This document shows positions 28,165 through 38,078 of a stretch of 64,000 nucleotides of DNA, piece after piece. The stretch's first letter is position 1. Each line of letters starts with the position of its first letter. A program made the translations under genes and the position numbers. Source of the stretch: Emiliania huxleyi CCMP1516 (Eukaryota > Haptophyta > Isochrysidales > Noelaerhabdaceae); the NCBI RefSeq assembly GCF_000372725.1, contig NW_005196379.1, forward strand, positions 66,247 through 130,246, written 5' to 3'. Below the pieces are notes generated by a model. The model worked only from the letters and a program-made list of their open reading frames with translations. It had not been told where the DNA came from and did no database searches.

Positions 28165-30852
28165 TCACATCACGCTAGTGCGCGCAGACACCACGACCAG
28201 CCCCTGTCCCTCGGGTACGGTGCCGTTTGCCCGCGCAGGCAACGGGCTCGGACTCCTGGCGCTGGGCTTCTGGAATGACGTCTTCATTCGCACCCACTGC
28301 TTGAGGAAGGCGGCGGGAATAGCGTCGCTCGGGTCAGCAAAGCTGTGGCACAGGCTGAGGTGGCTGTGGCTCCGCGGCAGCGGCGCATCCCGGTCGCAGT
28401 ATGGCTTGCGCCGTTCGAACCTCCCGTACCGTGTCCACTGGAGGCAAAGCAGGAAGGAATGTTGGCGGCTGAGGCCCCACGTCCGCGGCAGGTCGGAGTA
28501 CCGCTTTAAGTAGCACTCCCAGTCAGTGCGCGAGGGCAGCGCACTCGCGTTGGCGGCCACGTTCGAAAGGTTGAGGCGCACCACGGCCTGCCCCAGCAGC
28601 CCCAGCGACACGAGGCGGCCGATCGAGCGCTCTGTCGCGGTCGGGGCGCGCTTCCGTTGGACGGCTCGCCACGGGCGCTCCGCGCCCGTGGGAAAGTTGT
28701 GCAGGCGCAGCGATACGCCGCACTGGTTTGCCAGAGCATTAATATCGTGCTCTCGCAGTGGGGTTGACTCCCCTCCATGTTGCAGCCTGCCTCTTACGAT
28801 CCTCTTCCCGCAGCAGTGTGCAGGAGGCGAGATCCTAGAGCACATGTCGTTTAGGCCCATGAGCTTGTTGCCGGCCCCGTAAGCGATGCCCTCTGGGAAG
28901 GTGTAGTTCAGCGTGTTGCGCACTACCAGCTGCGGCTCGCTCACCATCCGGAGGTGGGCGGGCAGCAGGCCAACGACGTCACTCACCTTCAGCTCGGCGC
29001 GTAGCTTGCTAGCGGCGTCGGGCGTGGGGATGCGGATCATCGGGAGCAGGGCAGCAGGGAGGCCTTGTGTGTCCGACTCTTTAAGCACGCGTATCAGCTG
29101 GGTCCACATCTGCGCCGTGAGGAACTGGTTCGAGTCGGACGGCCAGATCCACCTCGAGCCGTCGGCCGACCCGACGCCGACAGCCTGGTTGCGCGCACCG
29201 TTCTGGTCCGTGACGTAGTTCACGGCAGACCTCACTTCGGGGCCAAATGCCGCGATTCTCCTGGGGTCGACCGAGCGTTTGACCACGCGCGCCCCCGCCA
29301 GACAGAGCTCTTGCTCGAGCCGCGCCTGCTCTGTCTGGTTGAAGATGTTGTTGAGCAGGTAGGTGACGCGGACGCGGGGAGGCACTACCTCGTACCTCGC
29401 TGCGAAGAGGGCATTCAGCCGGGTCTGGCCCGGAGCATGCACTGGCGGCATGTCGTTCCCGAGGATGCGGACGACGTGAAGGAACGGCGGCTCTGGCACT
29501 GAGGCGTTCGCAAAAGCTGAGCGAGTGGTACGAGGCGTTTGGCTGGACGGGTCGTCGCCGCAGGAGTGAGCAAGCTGAGCGATGGAGCGGAGCGGAGGCC
29601 TGCTCGTTGGGCGCCACACCAGCCGCTTCCCTGTTCGGCTGTGTCCGCCGGTGGTGCGATTGCGCACTGGGGCGCCTGGATCTGGCCCCCTGACCCTGTC
29701 GGCATTCCATTGGAAGGGACACCTCCCGTTGCGAGCGAGTTTAGTCGCAAGTTGATCGGTACTCTCAGTGAGGCGGCGGCCGCCCGCGAGCGCTTTCCAT
29801 CCCTCTCTGGCCTGTGGCCTACAGCTGAAGCCACGCCGGCAGCGAATGCTGCCCTGCTCTGCTGCGATTTGGGCGGTGTGAGAAGCGAGCCACCTCGAGA
29901 CCGCCGAGAGGTTGGCGACGAGGATGCCAAAGGTCGAATCGAGCCAGGCAGCTCGGCCCGGGGTGAGGTCCACCGTAGCGGGCAGGAGCGTGATTCCACT
30001 GTTGCTCGACACCGAGCTCGTCCGAAACAAGCCGGCGACGTTGCCGGCGATCGCGGTAGAGACGCTCGGTCGGAACTTGCAAGGGGTGACCGGCATGGAG
30101 ACGTGATTGCCCACATATGGAGACTTGGACATGGTGTTGCACGACGCACGCGTGGTGGCCGACAGGCAGTAGGCCGTGTTCTCCCAGCCCAGGGACCCGT
30201 TGCCGCGTGGGTGCCACATGTAGGCACCAACCCAGCATGAGACATAGTTGTCGAGGTGGCCGGAGCTCTTGCCTCTGCACGGCAGCGAGCGCAGGGCGTG
30301 GCGCTGCAGCCTGTCAACCGCGGATTTCGAGAGGGCGTCGTCCGCATCGAGGCGTGTCGAGAGGACAACCGCTCGCCGCGCCGGCGCCGGGATCCACCTG
30401 CCGATCCTCTGCAGCTGCTGCTGAACCGGCAGGTAGTGCGGCTTGTCGAAAGGGGCAGCAACGCCGTCAGGGATCTCGACGAGAGAAAACCGGCCGTTCC
30501 CAGCCCCCTCGACGATCGCCCGTAGCTGGTTGCGCGCTGACAGAGGTAGCGTGCTGTCGTGGTAGACCAGCCACGTGAATCGGCAGCTGTGCTGAGCAGT
30601 CAGGCTGGCTCGTGTCACGGCGTCGAGCAGCATGAGGCGCAGATGCACAAGCGTGGAGAGGTTGCCTTGAGAGAGGGAGAAGCGCGTCACCACGAGGTGG
30701 AGCAAAGCCGTCGTGTTGTCCACAACGTGCCACGGCCCAGAACCACACGGCTCAGTGCCGGGGGTGAGGTCGAGGTAGCGGGCAGCTGCGGGAGGCGAGG
30801 ACGCCATGCAGAAAGCGAGGCTGGACGCCCGCAGCAAGGCGCAGCCGCGCAT
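28165..30852 (-). CDS. Two-domain secretory glycosyltransferase-like protein
   Basis: An intronless 895-residue protein from ATG 30852, with a short hydrophobic N-terminus (CALLRASSLAFCMAS) suggesting entry into the secretory pathway. Residues ~50-190 resemble the putative rhamnosyltransferase family (PF11316-like): LVHLRLMLLDAVTRASLTAQ, FTWLVYHDSTLPLSARNQL, and the diagnostic STRLDADDALS. Residues ~470-720 form a second glycosyltransferase-like region (FLHVVRILGNDMPPVH, VTYLLNNIFNQTEQARLEQE, NYVTDQNGARNQAVGVG, RWIWPSDSNQFLT). N-glycosylation sequons are frequent. The C-terminal ~150 residues (DWECYLKRYSDLPRTWGLSR) are of unknown type. It probably acts in the Golgi on surface polysaccharide. 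Assignment of the second domain is by resemblance only. Confidence 0.7.
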   Translation of the reverse strand: MRGCALLRASSLAFCMASSPPAAARYLDLTPGTEPCGSGPWHVVDNTTALLHLVVTRFSLSQGNLSTLVHLRLMLLDAVTRASLTAQHSCRFTWLVYHDSTLPLSARNQLRAIVEGAGNGRFSLVEIPDGVAAPFDKPHYLPVQQQLQRIGRWIPAPARRAVVLSTRLDADDALSKSAVDRLQRHALRSLPCRGKSSGHLDNYVSCWVGAYMWHPRGNGSLGWENTAYCLSATTRASCNTMSKSPYVGNHVSMPVTPCKFRPSVSTAIAGNVAGLFRTSSVSSNSGITLLPATVDLTPGRAAWLDSTFGILVANLSAVSRWLASHTAQIAAEQGSIRCRRGFSCRPQAREGWKALAGGRRLTESTDQLATKLARNGRCPFQWNADRVRGPDPGAPVRNRTTGGHSRTGKRLVWRPTSRPPLRSIAQLAHSCGDDPSSQTPRTTRSAFANASVPEPPFLHVVRILGNDMPPVHAPGQTRLNALFAARYEVVPPRVRVTYLLNNIFNQTEQARLEQELCLAGARVVKRSVDPRRIAAFGPEVRSAVNYVTDQNGARNQAVGVGSADGSRWIWPSDSNQFLTAQMWTQLIRVLKESDTQGLPAALLPMIRIPTPDAASKLRAELKVSDVVGLLPAHLRMVSEPQLVVRNTLNYTFPEGIAYGAGNKLMGLNDMCSRISPPAHCCGKRIVRGRLQHGGESTPLREHDINALANQCGVSLRLHNFPTGAERPWRAVQRKRAPTATERSIGRLVSLGLLGQAVVRLNLSNVAANASALPSRTDWECYLKRYSDLPRTWGLSRQHSFLLCLQWTRYGRFERRKPYCDRDAPLPRSHSHLSLCHSFADPSDAIPAAFLKQWVRMKTSFQKPSARSPSPLPARANGTVPEGQGLVVVSARTSVM

Positions 30853-31321
30853 CGGAGGTGCTCAGGTCGCAGAAGAATCGTGAATTAGACGAGTCGCAGC
30901 GAATCTGCGTGACGAGGGTGTGCCCGGCGAGGCTCACGATCTGCACCCTCAGGCCGGATGCGACGGGCGTTTTCGACCGTTGTGAATAGTTTCGCCGAAA
31001 AACGCTCCAAGTGCTCCAAGCTCAAGGCACCATCTGGTTCTGTTTTAGCTCGAACCTTGTGGATCAGGCGCCTGATCCATGAATCCCCCAAGCGCGTCCA
31101 AAATGAAAACGGTGCGCGCTGGTGTACTCTGCGCAGGTGTGCGCTCCCGGAGGCACTCTGGCGCGCTTGCCCCGCCCGCCCCGAGGCTCCGCGCGCTCCG
31201 CACGGTCCCTCTCCGCGACGCGTGCGCGCCGTCTGCGACGCGTCGCTCTGTCGCCACGCGTGTGGCTGGCGCGCCTCAGCTCACTTGCCATCCGTGCGCT
31301 TCCAGCCGAAGGGGAAATAAA

Positions 31322-31376
31322 TCAGAGTTGAGAGAGAGAGATTTTTAAAGACCAACAAGAATTCACGACTTCACAG
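31322..31376 (-). repeat. Dispersed repeat A/LINE tail, minus strand
   Basis: On the minus strand it reads gtcgtgaattcttgttggtc and then taaaaatctctctctctc, matching only the 3' end of repeat A. A short 3' fragment, as expected from 5'-truncated retroposition. Confidence 0.65.
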
Positions 31377-31560
31377 TTGAGCGCGTCGGAGAGGTCTTTC
31401 GAGACCGAGTGATCGAGGTCGCGCTTTCTTTATTTATTCGCGTGAATCGTGTCGTGCGCCCGCCTTTTCAGTGTATGTAGCTCTTACGAACATACCCGTA
31501 GGTGAACTGCTGACAGGGTTTTGTTGTAAAATTCTTTATTTAGTGTACCTGTGTTAGTGC

Positions 31561-31598
31561 CAAAAAGAAAGAAAGAAAACGGACAACCCAAGGGAGCG
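31561..31598 (+). repeat. Dispersed repeat B, truncated copy 5
   Basis: A (GAAA)n head plus acggacaacccaagggag, after which the similarity to the family stops. Confidence 0.7.
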
Positions 31599-31764
31599 CA
31601 GTCCGTCTTCAAATTCTTTATTTATCGCTACCCCATGAGTAGACGTCGCCGCCTGGATTCACAGGAGCGGAACCCGTGCCGCAACACACTGCGTCGTCGG
31701 CGCTCCCTCGAGCGTCGCCACGCAAGTCGTCGAGCACCCTCGAGCGTCGCCACCGCGTGGCTAG

Positions 31765-33790
31765 ATGGCTGCCACTAGCAGCGGCGAGGTCCTCTCGAAC
31801 CTCGTTATGCGAGCCTCGCTGCACGACCCTCAGCAGCCTCCGACGCCGACGCCGACGCAACCTCAGCCCCGGCCGCTGCCGGAGCAGCCGTGGTACTACC
31901 AATTCACGCCAGACAATGTGCGTTGGGGCTCTGCTCTGCGAAAACTGCGGATCGGCGCTCACAACAGCCTCGGCTGGCGAGGTGGCGCGCCTTTGCCGAC
32001 GCCGCCTGCCACCGACTGCTGGTTGCTTCCGGCGACCGATGACGCGGCTCTCGCTGTGGCGTCCGAGGCGCGTGCGCTGCGTGCCGCCGGCTGGCTGGTG
32101 CTGACGTGTTCGCCGGCCGTGTTGAATCGGCTGAGCGACAAGGCGGCGCTCGTCCGACATGCCGAGGCGCTGGGCGCCCGAGACGACCTTCCCGCCATCT
32201 ACCCGACGCTGGCGTCTGCGAGGTGGCCTGCGGTTCTCAAGCGGGCTCGGGGTCAGTTCGGCAAGGGCGTCCACTTGGTGGGCTCGGGCGAGGAGGCTTA
32301 CCGCCGCATGGGGATGAGCGAGGACGGGCTGGGGTCGCGCTGGGTCCTGCAGGAGGCGGTGGCTGGGCACGTCGAGTGCTCGGCCTCGCTGCTGGTCGTG
32401 CGCGGCGTGATTGTGCGCGTCCTGGTCGTCGAGTACACCTACGCCGAGAGCGCCTACGTCTGGCCGCACGTCAAGGAGGACAAGGCGGCGAGGAGGGCGC
32501 ACGAGGATATGGCGCCGGAGCACCGTGCCGCGCTCTCGAGGCTGCTTGCAGGCTTCTCGGGGCTATGCAACGCAAACTACAAGATCCGCGCCGAGAGTGG
32601 GTGAGCTCCTTCCGCCGCAGCTAGCGTCGGTCCCTCGCCAATCTCTCTCTCTCCTGTGCAGGAGGCTCGCCCTCTTCGAGTTCAACACGCGGCCAGGCGG
32701 TGATCTCGCCGCCGACGCGCCGCGCCCCCTCGCCGCCGCCTTCCTCGAAGAGGGGCGACGCATCGCGCTGCAACACTGCGACGCCCGCACGGCAGCGCTC
32801 GGGCCTCCGCCGCGCAGCACGCCACCCACCGACTGCCCACAGCCCGAGGAGGCCGTGAGGGAAGTGGCGGGGGCGGGGGAGGCGTCCGAGCGGGCGGCGC
32901 AGGCGCCTGCCGAGGCGGAGGAGGAGGGGTGGGACACGGTGTACCTCTCGGCGTGCCGCGAGGAGGCGGCGCGCTACCCCTCTCCCCGCGATGCGCCAGG
33001 CTGGCTGCGGGGCGAACTCGGCAGGGCGGGCAGGCCTCCCTTCTTGCTCCGTGGCCACAGCTCTCCGGCGCTTCGCGTCGTCCTCCCTGCCGCCCACCCC
33101 GCCCGCCCCGGGGGCGGTCGGGTGGGGGAGGAGGGCGGCGGTCGCAGCGGGTGGCCGGCGGCGATCGTGTGCCCGGGCGGCGGCTACAAGACGCTCGCCC
33201 CGCACGAGGGCGGTCCCGCAGCCAGATGGCTCGCCTCGCTGGGCGTGGTCGCCCTCCTGCTTCGGTACAGGCTGCCTCCCGACCACCCGTGGCCAGCCGC
33301 GCGAGACGACCTGCTCGCCGCGCTCGACTACGCCTGCTCGGCCGAGGCGGCGAGGTGGCGCATCGACCCGAGCCGGCTGTCCGTCCTCGGCTTCTCCGCG
33401 GGCGCACACCTCGCCGCACACGGCCTCTCGGCCAGGCTGCGCGCCGCTGTCCTCGTCTACCCGGCCACGGCGGACGCCACCGGCGAGGCAGTGCGGACCA
33501 CAGCGGCTGCCGCAGCGGAGGTTGCCCGCGGGTCGGCCTTGCCGCCAGTCTACCTCGTCTCGTCGACCAACGACCGCGTCTGCGGCGCCGAGGAGCACGG
33601 CGACAAGGTGCACGCGGAGCTGTGCACCCTCGGTGTCGAGTGCCACTACCAGCGCCAAAAGCTCGGCGCTCACGGATTCGGCGTCGCGCCGAGATGGACC
33701 ACGCCTTGCGCCGCATGGCTGCTCGACAAGTTGAGGGACAGCCCGCAGGCATCGGCGCCCGCGGCGCAGCGGCACGATACCCATGTATGA
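31765..33790 (+). CDS. ATP-grasp ligase fused to alpha/beta-hydrolase
   Basis: Two exons, 31765..32600 and 32662..33790 (61-bp GT-AG intron), in frame, 654 residues. The first half (to ~residue 320) is ATP-grasp-like: LNRLSDKAALVRHAEALGAR; the nucleotide-binding Lys in WPAVLKRARGQFGKGVHLVG; SRWVLQEAVAGHVECSAS; and the metal/phosphate motif LFEFNTRPGGDL. ATP-grasp enzymes join a carboxylate to an amine or thiol. The second half (~residues 400-640) is an esterase/acetylesterase: oxyanion region VCPGGGYKTLAPHEG; nucleophile elbow VLGFSAGAHLAAH; Asp in SSTNDRVCGAEEH; His in LGAHGFG. The intron falls between the two ATP-grasp strands, so one polypeptide is certain. Substrates unknown. Confidence 0.8.
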
Positions 33791-34018
33791 GGCGCGCGCG
33801 CCCGGGGCCGGGCGCCCGGCACAGTTCGCGGTTTTCCCCCAAAGTATATATGTATGTACTGTGATCTCGTGATGTATGTGCATTAACAGAGAGTTACCTT
33901 TTAAAACGCCGTGGGAAGAAGAGCGACAACCGACACCGCACCCGGGTGTGGAACATACACACACACCGCATCTTCAGGCGGACGTTTGGACTTTGGTCTC
34001 CAGCGTCCAGGTGCTTTC

Positions 34019-36383
34019 TCACGTCTCACGATCTCGAATGAGGGCATCAGCGACAAGCACCTCTGCTTTGTGGAGAAGGTCCTTCGTCGCAGACGATGGA
34101 CGGAGAAGGCACGGCGGATCAACAGCTTTGCTGCCAAAGCAAGGCTTGCTTATTGACCCGAGGCAGCAAGCTTTGGCGCCGCCGGGCTTGTCTCCGCAAC
34201 CCTCTCCGCCGCAGACGCCGCATGCCTTTGGGCAGCACGCCGATCCGTCGCTCGCCGTGATGCCGCCGACTTGTCCGCACTCTCCCCTTTTTGACCGGGA
34301 CGCCGGCGGGTGTAGCCACCGTAGCTGGTCTGGAGGGATTACCCGCCGTGCCCATCGCCACCAAAGGACATTGGGCACGCCGTCGCACGTGTGGTACTTC
34401 TTGAGCGTGCCGTCCGCAGCGAGGTCAGACTCGATGTCCGTCTTACCCACCTGCCACGGCTTTCTGCACCCGACCCAGTGGAAGAGCAGCGGCCAGCCCG
34501 AGCCTTTCTCATACGGACGGCGCTTCCACTGCATTTCCTGCCAGTCCCTCACGTGCGGGTGGGCGAGCATGTCCGCCCCGAGGAGTCGCACCCTCGCGGG
34601 CGGGATCATGTCGTTGAGCAGCGCTTGCTCCGTGCACAAGGCCGGCGCGAACTGGACGTCGCCTGCCCTCCGTTCGGGGGGTGGCTGCTGAGTTCGCTCG
34701 ACCATGGCTGAGAACAGCTTCCGGGACGGTACAAGAGCCATGACGCCCGCATTGAAGCCTGTTTGCGAGTGGCCTTTCCGGCCGACCAGGATCACCTGTC
34801 TGGAGTCAACGGCGGCACGCGCCGATGGCAGCATCCCAAAGAGTACGTTGACCGGGCCTGTTACGATGGCATCAACGTCAAAGTACACCACCTTGTCGTA
34901 CTCGAGCATGTTCCAGAGGTGAAGCTTGCTCATCATCAGGCCCCACCGAGTCTTCCGGTCTTCGTAGTCCGCCGACTCCTTCTTCTTCTCCGACTGACAT
35001 TGCGAGTAGTTGCCCCCGTACCACGTGTCAGGGATCAATGGCACGGGGCGAACTTTGTAGCCGGACTTTTTCAGCTTCTCCCTCGTCTCGTTTGGGATCT
35101 TCTCCGTGACCAACGCCACGAACTCGCGAGAGGAGTCGAACATCTGCAGCGAGTGGCTCAGCACGGCAGCAGCGTACACGTACTCCGTGCTGGGGTAGGT
35201 GACTATCGTGGCGTACGCCTCTCTCCCCTTCGTGCGCGGCAGCACCGGCCAGTCCAACTGGCCATGTTGCGTGATTGCGCCGCTGTTTCTGCCGGCCACC
35301 TCGCCCGGGATGGCCGGCTGCTTGGCGATGGCGGCGTTTAGCATCGAAGTGATTAGCCCCTCTTCCTTTTCGGATTTGGAGCCAGCGGGCAGCCACTCCT
35401 CTGCTCTGCGGTGAATTCTTGTGGTGTTTCTTGAGATCGGCACCCCGGCCTTGCTCAAGTCCTCGAGCATTCGCCTCAGCGTCGGCCAGGGCCGGTGCAT
35501 GAGCTCCTCGTGAGCGACGCGCACTGTTGGCACACCGGCGCACGCCCTCGTGGCAGACGATTCGTAGACTGCCTGGATCCACGACCACTCTGCGACAGGT
35601 GGAAGGCAAGGCGTCGAGCTCGAATTACGTGTTGCCGTCCGAGGAATAGCAGGCGCGTGGGGGGGGGGGGGGGGGCGCACCTATCGCTGACAAGGCGCTG
35701 TCGCTCTCTGACGGCTCGCGCGGATATCTTGAGATGAGAGATTCCCCGAGCAGCGGCCCTTTGCGTGTGACGATCACGCAGAGTGGCGCCTTGAGCTCGC
35801 GCATCCACAGCGGGGCGGTGAGAGACAGCCGCGGGTCCTATGCATCACGCATCCTCTATGACTGACTGCGTCGGAGGTCGAGTGAGGGCGGGGCGACCCG
35901 GCGGCTCGCCTTCATGGCCCACGGCCGCATTCCGGTGGGCCCGTCCAGCAGGGAGACGACGCGGGCAATCTCATCATGGGCCGTTTTCGGCAGTGTCGCC
36001 AGAATCGCCTGCGGGTCGGTCCCATGGTGCACCCAGTCCGGGGCTCTGCTGTGGCGGTGGCTGCGTGCTGCGGCCGACTCCTCCAGAACGAGTCGGTTGA
36101 GCTTGTTGACGTCGAGTCGCTCAAAGTACTTGAGTGGGTTCGACTTTGACCAGGCCAGCTCAGAGTCCCCACCCAGGTAGAGACCCGCGTCCCGCAGCAG
36201 CTTGCTCACGATCGACGTGCCGCTGTGATGCATGCCCAAGACGACAACCTGCCGTGGCCGCTGAGCACCGCCGAGAGCAGCACGAGTCGGGATGCTGCGT
36301 GCACCGGGCTGGGTCTCACCGCCGCCGCCGGGCGCCGCCGAACGCGCTGCCGAGACGGCAAGCAGCCAGCTTGACCAAGACAT
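34019..36383 (-). CDS. Sulfotransferase-GT8 glycosyltransferase fusion
   Basis: Three exons, complement(34019..35589, 35681..35837, 35910..36383), all in frame, 733 residues. ATG 36383 starts a signal-like segment (MSWSSWLLAVSAARSAAPGG). Residues ~45-290 are a sulfotransferase: PAPS 5'-phosphate loop VVVLGMHHSGTSIVSKLLRD; WAMKDPRLSLTAPLW created by the exon 1-2 join; the YESSATRA/VRVAHEELMHRPWPTL region. Residues ~320-600 are a GT8 (glycogenin/galactinol-synthase-like) enzyme: YATIVTYPSTEYVYAAAVLS; the DxD in KVVYFDVDAIVTGPVNVLFG; GFNAGVMALVPS; LLFHWVGCRKPW. The last ~100 residues are Cys-rich (CCPKACGVCGGEGCGDKP). Both enzymes would act in the Golgi lumen, the transferase adding a sugar and the sulfotransferase sulfating it or a neighbour. 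Intron 1 is GC-AG. Confidence 0.85.
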
Positions 36384-36497
36384 CCCGCGACCCAACGGGC
36401 CGCGCCAGAGTGTCGACGGGCGCTTTGCAGGGTTACTGAGATACTCGGGTATGAGCGTGCACGGCGAACCAGTTTAGACCATGTTTAGACCCAGTTT

Positions 36498-36651
36498 AGA
36501 CCACGGCTGAACACGAACCAGATTAGTCCTGTTTACGATAAACTGGGTCTAAACAGGGGTCGGCCTGGGTGGGGGACCCCATTAGACATACCAGGTTTAG
36601 ACCCAATTTATCGTAAACAGGACTAATCTGGTTCGTGTTTAGCAGTGGTCT
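36498..36651. repeat. Foldback (hairpin) element
   Basis: Two ~57-base arms (36498-36554 and 36595-36651) are inverted copies with only a few mismatches, both containing ccagattagtcctgtttacg or its complement. The loop is ~40 bases. Additional tttagacc copies lie just outside on the left. It directly abuts repeat B. Typical of a foldback MITE. Confidence 0.85.
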
Positions 36652-37230
36652 CGAAAGAAAGAAAGAAAACAGACAACCCAAGGGAGGGATGGGAGGACGG
36701 CACGCCGCCACCACACAGGGATTTTAAGGAGAGGTGAAGCTGAGGTGTGTGATGCGCTACAGTCTGTTTGTTGCGGGCATTAAGAAAACAGGATCCCGCG
36801 GCACGCCGCCGTTTCTAAGCCTTTCCACCCACCCCACCCACCCCACGCCGTGGTTTCTTAGCTTCGGCCGGCACCCCAGGTCAGCCGGGATCTAGGAATT
36901 TTTAGGTAAAATGACAATAAGGAAGCGCTGGACCGATGCGCCAGTCAGCAGTCTTGGGATGACAGGAAGACGCACACACCTCCATCCACACCGCCCAGAA
37001 CACCGCAGACTTGGGCAAAATGACAAGTGCGCGCGCCGCAGGCGAAGAGAAAATTTGAGCGGGGCTCCTGTTCACACTCGTGTGTGGGCCCTTTCTTGGG
37101 GCCGCGCCGGCGGCGCGCCGTGGTTTCTTAGATTTTCGCGGAAATTGCTTGGTAGGGTTTCTTAATGGGACGCTTTCTTAATGCCCGCAACAGACTGTAG
37201 CCGTCGCCCACCCTAGGGAGTCTGCCTCTT
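36652..37230 (+). repeat. Dispersed repeat B, copy 6, interrupted by a MITE
   Basis: Repeat B runs from the (GAAA)n head to gaggtgtgtgatgcgcta at 36759 and resumes after the MITE at ~37198 as tagccgtcgcccaccctagg. The uninterrupted sequence is seen at 20346-20462. Confidence 0.85.
36760..37197. mobile_element. 438-bp MITE with TA target duplication
   Basis: TIRs begin cagtctgtt(tgtt)gcgggc and end ...attaagaaa; the right end is the complement without the 4-base insertion. TA flanks both sides (36758-36759 and 37198-37199), and a copy of the host repeat at 20.4 kb shows the unoccupied site. The TA duplication and CAGT-type ends suit the Tc1/mariner group. There is no coding sequence, so it is non-autonomous. 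Confidence 0.85.
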
Positions 37231-38078
37231 CCTATCTCTCTTCGCAGTCTCTCGCCGCTTCTCGCTGCAACCTTCATGCCACCTCGCGGTCGTCCCACTC
37301 TCGTCGTTCTCTCCCTTGTCACTTCCTCCTCTGTCGCGTCGTTCTCTTCTGCCTCGTCCTGCGGCGCCGCCGCCTGCCGGTCCCTTGTTTTGGCCTGCAC
37401 AAGCTTTTCCGGCAAACAAAAAGGAAAACAGAGGGTCCCCAGCACTTTGCGTTTCCGGAAATTTCCAGGGAAAACAGAGGGTGTTTGGTGCTCCATTCTG
37501 GAAACTCGCGAGTTTCCCTGAGTCTGAGAGCTGGTCTGGGGCAAAATCTGACGCAAAATTGAGGAAATCGGCACGATACCCAGGCGGTCGCAGGGTATTT
37601 TCCAGGTTTACCCGGGGGTTTCCAGGTATACCCGCAAAATATCCGGTATTTTGCCGATTTGGCTGATTTTGGGCCCAAACCAGCCTCAGACTCGGCTCAG
37701 AGCCCGGAAAATTTGATGGTTTCCCCGGGAAAATAGAGAGGAAAAGAGAGGGTGCTGTAGAGAAAAAATGAAAGGAAAAGAGACGGGGTGCGAGAGGAAA
37801 AGCTTGTTCAGCCTAACGCGCCTTGTTCTCGCGGCTTCTTTCTTTCGCCTTTCGGCGCAACTCCGTCCTCCTCGCGGCGTATCCTGGCCCCTCGAGTCTA
37901 TCGAGCTCCCCTCGCGCAAGGACCACATTTCTGACTCCCAGTCCGATCATTTGCCTCCAAGCTGGTCTCGAGGCTTGATCCAAGAGGAGCACGCGTGGGG
38001 AAAATCTTTTTTGTCTGCGTCCCGCCACACGAGCGCGCGCGGCAGTCGCGAGGGCCCGCGTCTGCGCCAGCACCACAC
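37231..38078. other. Non-coding region with repeat E
   Basis: There is no convincing gene. It contains several ggaaaacagaggg/ggaaaagagaggg variants (37420-37790) and repeat E at 37585-37665, then the probable promoter of the thioredoxin-like gene. Confidence 0.45.
37585..37665 (+). repeat. Dispersed repeat E (gggtatacct motifs)
   Basis: Contains tattttccaggtttacccgg, then ccaggtatacccgcaaaat and ccggtattttgccg. Related segments occur at 1776-1836 and, in inverse orientation, at 63838-63915. Confidence 0.6.

Larger units (their letters stand above)
30853..31764. other. Divergent intergenic region with repeat fragments
   Basis: Between the glycosyltransferase and the ATP-grasp gene, divergently oriented. 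It carries the ctccaagtgctccaag motif near 31004, a minus-strand tail of repeat A (31322-31376) and a truncated repeat B (31561-31598). No additional ORF is convincing. Confidence 0.45.
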
